Positions 19,884 through 25,297 of a stretch of DNA of 25,297 nucleotides are shown in pieces. This DNA is from Blattamonas nauphoetae (Eukaryota > Preaxostyla > Oxymonadida): positions 1 through 25,297 of the forward strand of contig JARBJD010000662.1 in NCBI GenBank assembly GCA_033064195.1, written 5' to 3'. A program made the position numbers and the translations under genes. Under the pieces are notes generated by a model that did no database searches, was not told the origin of the DNA, and worked only from the letters and a program-made list of their open reading frames with translations. Positions within the stretch are counted from its first letter, which is position 1; the number at the start of each line of letters is the position of its first letter.

Positions 19884-19920
19884 TTATTCCCTCCTAACCC
19901 TAACCCCACCCCTATTAATA

Positions 19921-20496
19921 GTGGCGTCACCAATCGGTGTCCTGTCATCAATCGGTGCTTTTTCTGGACTTATCACTTTTGGTCAAACTAAGAAAAATAA
20001 AATTTTTGAATTATTCTCCAGCGCGATCCGAGAAAACCTCACAATACCTATGACGTTACGAAAGCACACATTTTTCTTAACTTTCATCCCTCATTTCTCC
20101 ACAACTAGCCATCCGTTTTGAATCAAATAAAAGGCATTGTGATCGTATAGATCTCGACAAATGGTGCTCAAAAATAAACCGATTTTTTCCTAAGAAGTTT
20201 TGTCGAGAAAAATATGGGTTTTTTCTATCTTCCTATATACCCGTAATTTTTCTCCGAATTTTTCAACATGTTCGTTTCCCAAAAACGTTTCTGTGAAAAA
20301 TTTCATCAAAATCGGTACATTTGTTGTTGAGATATTGCCAAAACGATTTTTTCAACGGGCAAAAGGGGTATTTTGAGGTTTTCTCGGATTGCGTGGGAGT
20401 ATAATTCTAAAAATTTATTTTTTTCTTAGTTTGATCCATCGTGATTTTTCAAGAAAAAAGCACCGATTGGTGACAGACACCGATTGGTGACGCCAC
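19921..20496. mobile_element. 576-base TA-flanked inverted-repeat element (MITE-like), nested
   Basis: Both ends read GTGGCGTCACCAATCGGTGT inward, flanked by TA (19919-19920 and 20497-20498). The inverted repeats extend imperfectly for about 120 bases, to GAGAAAACCTC on the left (near 20040) and its complement on the right (near 20376). Each end carries the word CAATCGGTG twice in tandem, about 18 bases apart, which could be paired transposase-binding sites. The core of about 335 bases has no gene. TA target duplication fits the Tc1/mariner group. It is nested within the older element 19196-20712. Confidence 0.75.
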
Positions 20497-20712
20497 TATA
20501 AGAAAAGAGATAAAGAAAGTAAAAATAAAGTGAAATGTTGAGATCGAGGCTCAAAAGTTGATCTACCCATAATAAAAAACACTTCAAATCTCCCATTTAG
20601 AGAAATGTTTCCGCGCTCTAAAATTAGCAGATTTGGAATGATCTAATAGAGATAATGAAGAAAAAAGCAAATACATTCAGATTTGGGTGTGTCCATTAGG
20701 TTGCCTCTAACC

Positions 20713-20720
20713 GAGACTGC
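20713..20720 (+). repeat. 8-base target-site duplication, right
   Basis: GAGACTGC directly after the element, matching 19188-19195. The 50 bases that follow lead to the ATG of the helical-repeat gene at 20774. Confidence 0.7.
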
Positions 20721-23334
20721 TCCATATAAGGGAAACCTGGGACGATCTATTCATTTCTCCAAGAGAGACGAGAATGAGAAGGAAGAAAGGGACAGATCCG
20801 TCTCACATGCCTCCCAAGCATAAACAGAAAAGAAATCTGACTGATTCACAATCGACTCAAGTCATAAAATCTGATTGCACGTGTATTTCTGATTCCCACA
20901 TGGAAGATTCTTCAAACAAAACCGTCATCAGAACTGGCATCAATTGTTCAACTAATTCTTCATCTATCGTACCCACGACCAATCTACTCACAATTAATGC
21001 CGATGATCGACAGTATATCCAAATTTCCAAGCAAGTTCTGCAATATGAAATGAGAAGGAGGCGAATCAATGTCCAGACAGTGTTGGACCAAGTACATCTG
21101 GAGGGTGATGAGATCATTGTTCCCACCTCCACCACATCAGATTGAGAGTGATATTACAGGATTCGATCACGGCTGATGATCTGCGGCAAGGATGTATCTC
21201 ACTCTTCGATCAAGTTAACACTGAAATGAAATTGACCCCAATTGAGGTGAATCATGCTGTCCGTTTCCTGAAATACGCAGAAATCCACATCAATCATCAC
21301 AAACACCCCACAACGAGCTCCTCGACGCTATATTGTGTGAAGCAACAGGCAGCCCTACAGAAATCGTGTCTGTGCTCGTCAAACTCGTTTGTCATCCATC
21401 GGACACGCTCCGAACAGCTACTCTATCCTTCTTGACGTTGGTATATTTCGATCCACAAGCGAATTCGAGTCTACAGTAACTTCAGCTGGGTTGTTGCCTC
21501 AGCTCTTCGAAAAGCTAACACCACACAAAATCCCATTGGATGGAACAACAATCGAATTCCACCGCCACTTCGCATCGATTGTGGTCAATCTTTTCGACTT
21601 TTGGATCCGAAGCTGCCCTCACCATGAAACGCTTGCGTCTGAAACCATGGATCCCATTTTCCAACCATTCTGCACACACGCAATATCTCCTCGTTGCTCC
21701 AGTTTGCCCGCTGGTGATCATTCCGGTCCCTCACTCCTGTTGGAAACGACAATCCTCAGTAATCACATCATGAGCCATCCATCTCGTCCGTCCTCTCCAA
21801 AGATTGAAGGATTCTTTGATGAGCTGAGAAAGAACATGACGAACGAACTTGCCTCATGGTTGGATATTGCCACGACAGAAGAACTCAGCAGTCTTCTCTT
21901 TGGCAAAGGGGTATGGATGAGTGAACAGCGCTGGGTGGAGATTTTGAAAGGTGCCTTGCTCGAGCGAGTGAGGGAAGACATTCTCCAATTTGGGAGTCAC
22001 CGCGTTTATGTGCTTCGTGTCTCGCTGCCCTTGTAATGTCGGTTCGGTCTTCTGGCCAGATGGAACCTTCTCCCTCAAAATGGGAGATACCGTCGTGTCT
22101 TCGTCGAAACTGGACTCGAAGGCACTCTGGACACTCTTCACTCCAACACAGCTGCACCATGCTACCACCATCCTAAATGCATTGAGATGGTTCTTGGTGT
22201 ATGCGGACAGAGCGATATATATGAAACACATTTGGAATGAATGGTTCCCAACTTTAGCAACGCTGTTAATCCATCAAAATTGCCATTCACTGTTGGCTTC
22301 ATCTCATTCCACACGAACCTCGTCAGCATATTGAGAGTTTATCTCGATCAGATTCGAGATTATGAACCGGCGAGGACGAGCTCATTGACAGATCAACTTC
22401 GAGGCGAACTGGACGAGCTCTCTCTCGCGTTCTACACACAAACGAAGGATTACGTCGTCCATCTCTCGCTTCATCCATTCGCTTTGGATGACGAGTACCA
22501 TGACACAATTCTTGACTTTCTCGACCGATTGTTTCGATGCGACTGTGAATACAACAAGACACGTTCATTTCGAGCAGAATTGAGACAGAAAATGGATGAA
22601 TCTGCAATCTCGTCGTCATCACCACCATTCATCCTCACATCCGAACTTGCTTGTCGTCTCCGACGAAGAGATCGTGAACATTGTGGACAAAATTGTTGGT
22701 CTGCTCGACAGCGACTCTCCTTTGATGACGACACCATCCTTCGGATCTGCACATTCATCAGAATGCAACTCAGTCGTGTCTATCTGCCCGATCTGTTCAG
22801 AAAAGCTGGAAGATCAAATGAGCAATACTTGCACGCCTTCGAGTCTCTCCTCTCTCAACGTAGACTATTTGGATCGAGCACCGATAAGGTATCTTCTCTC
22901 GACTTGGCCAAAGGAACTCCAACAAGCATTGGACGAATGGGATGATGTTGATTTGAGAGAGTTGGAATTGTGAAGGGAATGATCGACCAGAACCAACACT
23001 CCGATGAATTCGAACCGAAAACATTTGAATCTCTCGTTGTCGATTTTGCCATCCGAAGCCTTTCACAAGCTCGCCACAGTGCCGCTCGACTGTCTCAACC
23101 ACAACTCGAACAACTGCTTGCCCGTCCGTCGACGTCGTAAGCAAACACTTCATCCAACTCCGCTCGTTTGAGGGGGAGATGAGAGACATCAGAAAATGTT
23201 TGTCGATGTCTGCTATTGTTGCGATCAGCGTGCGGTTGCTCAGTGTGTCAGCAGGATTGGATTCTTCTCTCGCTTTGTGACTGCTTTGTTCAACGACAAT
23301 CCGAACACAAGCGAAGCTTTTTCAGGATGATCGT

Positions 23335-23336
23335 TA
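23335..23336 (+). repeat. TA target-site duplication, left
   Basis: TA before the foldback element; the partner is at 24392-24393. The unoccupied site is read directly at 5363-5364 (ATCGTTAATCG). Confidence 0.85.
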
Positions 23337-24391
23337 CAGCTAAACTTGTTCTGAAATGAAGAGGAATTGTTCAGAATTGAAAATGATTGTTCAGAAATGA
23401 ACACGAATAATTCAGAAATGAAATGATTGTTCAGAAATGAAGAAGAATTGTTCAGAAATGAAAATGATTGTTCAGAAATGAATACGAATAATTCAGAAAT
23501 GAAAACAAATAATTCTGAAATGAAAACAACAGCTACAGGTATTCAAGACAACATATATTCGAATGTCCACTCATTGATTGAATGAACGGTTGATCAAACA
23601 CTCAATGTCAAAATAAACAGTTCTCGTTGTGTCAGAAATAGGTTGCGTGTCACATCAAAACAGGGTCGTTTGCGTTTATTGTGGAATAAAAAGATGGTTT
23701 GTGATAGTGACCTACGAAACACGCTTTTCTACCGGATCAGAGAACAGATCTTCACTAACTTTGAATGACTCACATCAGAACAATTGGAAATCAAGACAAT
23801 TAATGAACGTGAATTACCTCACAAACTGTTCTCGGATGGATTTAGGTGAAGATTGGTCAACTCGCTGAAACACAATCGACTTTTGCTGGTTTTGGGATCA
23901 TACGCAGGTTTAACATGGTCCAATAACTTCACAAATCCCCATGATTGTATCAAAATTGACAAACAATGGCTATTTTACCAGAAACCCAGCTGTCTGTATG
24001 GATGAACCCGATGAGGACTGTTTTCATTCTTTTATCTTTGACATTCTCATTTGAGATATTTCATCTTGTTCAGTTCAATTATTTGTTTTGGTGGAATGGT
24101 GGAGCAACGTGAAGACATCCTGTACCTTTTTTTCAGTGGTATCAATGAAATACCAGACTTGTTTTCATTTCTGAATTATTCATGTTCATTTCTGAACAAT
24201 CATTTTCATTTCTGAACAATTCTTCTTCATTTCTGAACAATCATTTCATTTCTGAATTATTCGTGTTCATTTCTGAACAATCATTTCAATTCTGAATTAT
24301 TCCTCTTCATTTCTGAACAATCATTTTCATTTCTGAATTATTCCTCTTCATTTCAGAACTATTCTTCTTCATTTCAGAACAAGTCTCCCTG
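23337..24391. mobile_element. 1055-base foldback element with repeat-array ends, TA target site
   Basis: Ends are CAG...CTG: the left end starts CAGCTAAACTTGTTCTGAAA and the reverse complement of the right end starts CAGGGAGACTTGTTCTGAAA. Each arm is an array of about 20- to 23-base units, TTCAGAAATGAAnA plus GAATAA or GATTG. The left arm runs about 23348-23525 and the right about 24163-24380 in inverted orientation, giving arms of roughly 200 bases. The core (about 23530-24160) has no transposase and only a short open frame (23629-23868) of no recognised kind. It is therefore non-autonomous. TA duplication and CAG ends fit the Tc1/mariner group; arrayed arms recall foldback elements. It interrupts the helical-repeat gene 10 bases after an intron acceptor. 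Confidence 0.8.
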
Positions 24392-24590
24392 TAATCGTCG
24401 AGATTATGAGATGACAGACGAAGATCGGAAGACGATTGGAAGAACGGTCCCAAACTTCTGGAGGAAGGCTGGCAAGATGCTGTGGAATTCATCTTCATTC
24501 AGGGAAGGATGTCGACCATTTCGACACCAAATTCAGTGCAAGACTAATGATGAAATTCTTCGGAACGAATCTCAACAGTCTGACTAATTG

Positions 24591-25297
24591 ATGTGTGTCT
24601 GACTGATGCTGTTCACTCCCATTCGTGTGGCATTGTCGCGAATGGACGAATCAAACACGTTCTGTGTTCAATATCCATTTCATTTCTTTAATTCTTCTCA
24701 TTTCATCAAAGGAATCACATTTATCTATTGTTTTCTCTTATGATGTGTAGTTATCCTGTCCTCCCTCGCTCTCTGTCCGCTCCAGGGGTTCCAAAGAGTA
24801 GATTATTCCATCAGATCCGTTCAGAACAGTTGTTTTCAAAGTCGCACATTATGCCGTTCTCAATGTAGGGTTCAGTGTTTAAAAATTACGGATAATGTGG
24901 TATTTTTTGATTGATGTGAGGTTGATTCTGAGAAAAATAGCAGAAATGAAAGCCTGAGCGGCGTAATTTTCCATTCAGTTGCTGCCCTTTCAATTTCTTC
25001 TAAATTGCTGTGTCCACATGACAAAAATTGAAATCTCTGATGAGTTTTTGACGACAATTACGAGGAGGCACTAGACTTAATTCGGATACTTGTGATGGAG
25101 GAGAAAAGATAGGTGTATTTGGTCTGATTCATAGTCCTTCTTGTCTGGCTCTTCGATCTTTGCTCTTGTGCAAATGGTTCAAACGGATATAAACAGTCTG
25201 TCATAAACTCATGAAATTCTTGGTTCTCTTTTCATTCCACATCTCCTCCAGACAAATAATCTGAACTTGATCTCCTTTTCTTTCTTTGAATCTCCTT
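24591..25297. other. 3' non-coding part of duplication copy B
   Basis: No gene. Homologous to 5565-6167 and then 6626-6745, with scattered substitutions and run-length changes. It continues past the window edge. Confidence 0.6.

Larger units (their letters stand above)
19196..20712. mobile_element. Non-autonomous DNA transposon, 8-base TSD, ~125-base inverted ends
   Basis: The left end begins GGTTAATGGCAACCTATTGG. The reverse complement of the right end begins GGTTAGAGGCAACCTAATGG. The inverted match resumes further in with TTTTAGAGCGCGGAAAC (near 19282-19300, opposite about 20607-20623) and a GGGAGATTT word, giving terminal inverted repeats of about 125 bases with divergent patches. Eight-base target duplications fit hAT or a similar superfamily, though the ends lack the usual hAT CAG start. 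No transposase is encoded. A younger TA-flanked element (19921-20496) sits inside, so the original was about 940 bases long. It stands between the adaptin-like gene and the helical-repeat gene and disrupts no recognised gene. Confidence 0.7.
20774..24590 (+). pseudogene. Helical-repeat family gene, longer copy, interrupted
   Basis: Starts at ATG 20774 with a Lys/Ser/Thr-rich head (MRRKKGTDPSHMPPKHKQK), then RQYIQISKQVLQYEMRRRR. A 41-base intron (21119-21159, starting GTTCCCAC) leads into DSITADDLRQGCISLFDQV. ARM/HEAT-like stretches follow: IVSVLVKLVCHPSDTLRTAT, SAGLLPQLFEKLTPHKIPLD and EGFFDELRKNMTNELASWLD. The part after 22182 matches 4200-5564. The gene changes frame near 21312 (a C run), near 21470, near 21985, and at short runs after 22240 relative to copy A. 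A 1055-base foldback element splits its last exon at 23336. The stop (after NLNSLTN) is at 24588-24590. It is inactive as written, though several frame changes sit in homopolymers and may be sequence errors. The function is unknown, probably protein binding. Confidence 0.65.
22182..25297 (+). repeat. Segmental duplication, copy B (pairs with 4200-6745)
   Basis: Matches copy A from TTGAGATGG at 22182 to the window end, apart from the foldback insertion 23337-24391 and the absence of the 421-base insert of copy A (empty site around 25154-25190). Coding differences from copy A include CTTTGATG for CTTTGGATG, GATTTGAGAG for GATTTGGAGAG, CTTGCCCGTCC for CTTGCTCCGTCC and CAAACTTCTGG for CAAACTTTCTGG: all indels, no clear substitution. 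Confidence 0.85.

Noticed and set aside
19893-19907. Telomere repeat
   Set aside because: Only two CCTAAC-type units; too short to call a telomeric tract.
23348-24380. CRISPR array
   Set aside because: The repeats are near-contiguous, inverted between the two arms and end at TA duplications. This is a foldback transposon in eukaryotic DNA.

Overview
The window looks like nuclear DNA of a protist with very small spliceosomal introns. GT-AG introns of about 25 to 41 bases, most of them starting GTT, are needed to keep host genes in frame, and TAA, TAG and TGA all behave as stops. The mix of tiny introns, a large family of helical-repeat genes with partial copies, broken Ser/Thr-rich surface-type genes, Crinkler/RHS-type NTPases and virus-like fossils is what I would expect of an oxymonad-like flagellate (Blattamonas comes to mind). 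That organism guess is inference, not proof.

Layout. 1-1600: fossil of a virus-like element, with a fragment running off the left edge, a second + strand gene remnant, and a minus-strand remnant with an S74-type (endosialidase chaperone) domain. A paired-hairpin motif sits at the stop codon of both + strand pieces. 1620-3460: no convincing gene, with a pyrimidine-to-purine switch near 2400. 3467-4005 (-): unknown protein made of two similar units. 4200-5564 (+): 5'-truncated copy of a helical-repeat family gene, followed by non-coding DNA; a 421-base insertion at 6168-6588 is flanked by 37-base direct repeats and ends in a tRNA-like Pol III promoter hairpin. 7125-9390 (-): broken surface-protein-like sequence. 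9322-14988 (+): a Crinkler/RHS-type P-loop NTPase plus nuclease-like gene with an Asp/Ser-rich tail, followed 15 bases later by an unrecognised 471-codon basic, helical protein.

15271-17078 (-): importin-alpha-like armadillo protein, about 540 residues when six short introns are removed. 17190-17902 (+): unknown coding fragments. 17990-19044 (+): adaptin-like hinge and ear. 19196-20712: a DNA transposon-like element with about 125-base inverted ends and an 8-base target duplication, holding a second TA-flanked inverted-repeat element (19921-20496). 20774-24590 (+): longer copy of the gene seen at 4200, broken by frame changes and by a 1055-base TA-flanked foldback insertion (23337-24391). The copy at 4200-5564 supplies the empty insertion site.

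How it fits together: the host genes appear to be importin-alpha-like, adaptin-like and helical-repeat family genes. The rest is mobile or decayed DNA inserted between and into them. The Crinkler/RHS gene and its close downstream partner are the most system-like pair in the window. The two copies of the duplicated gene differ in their coding part almost only by short-run indels, so some apparent breaks in host genes may be sequence or assembly errors.
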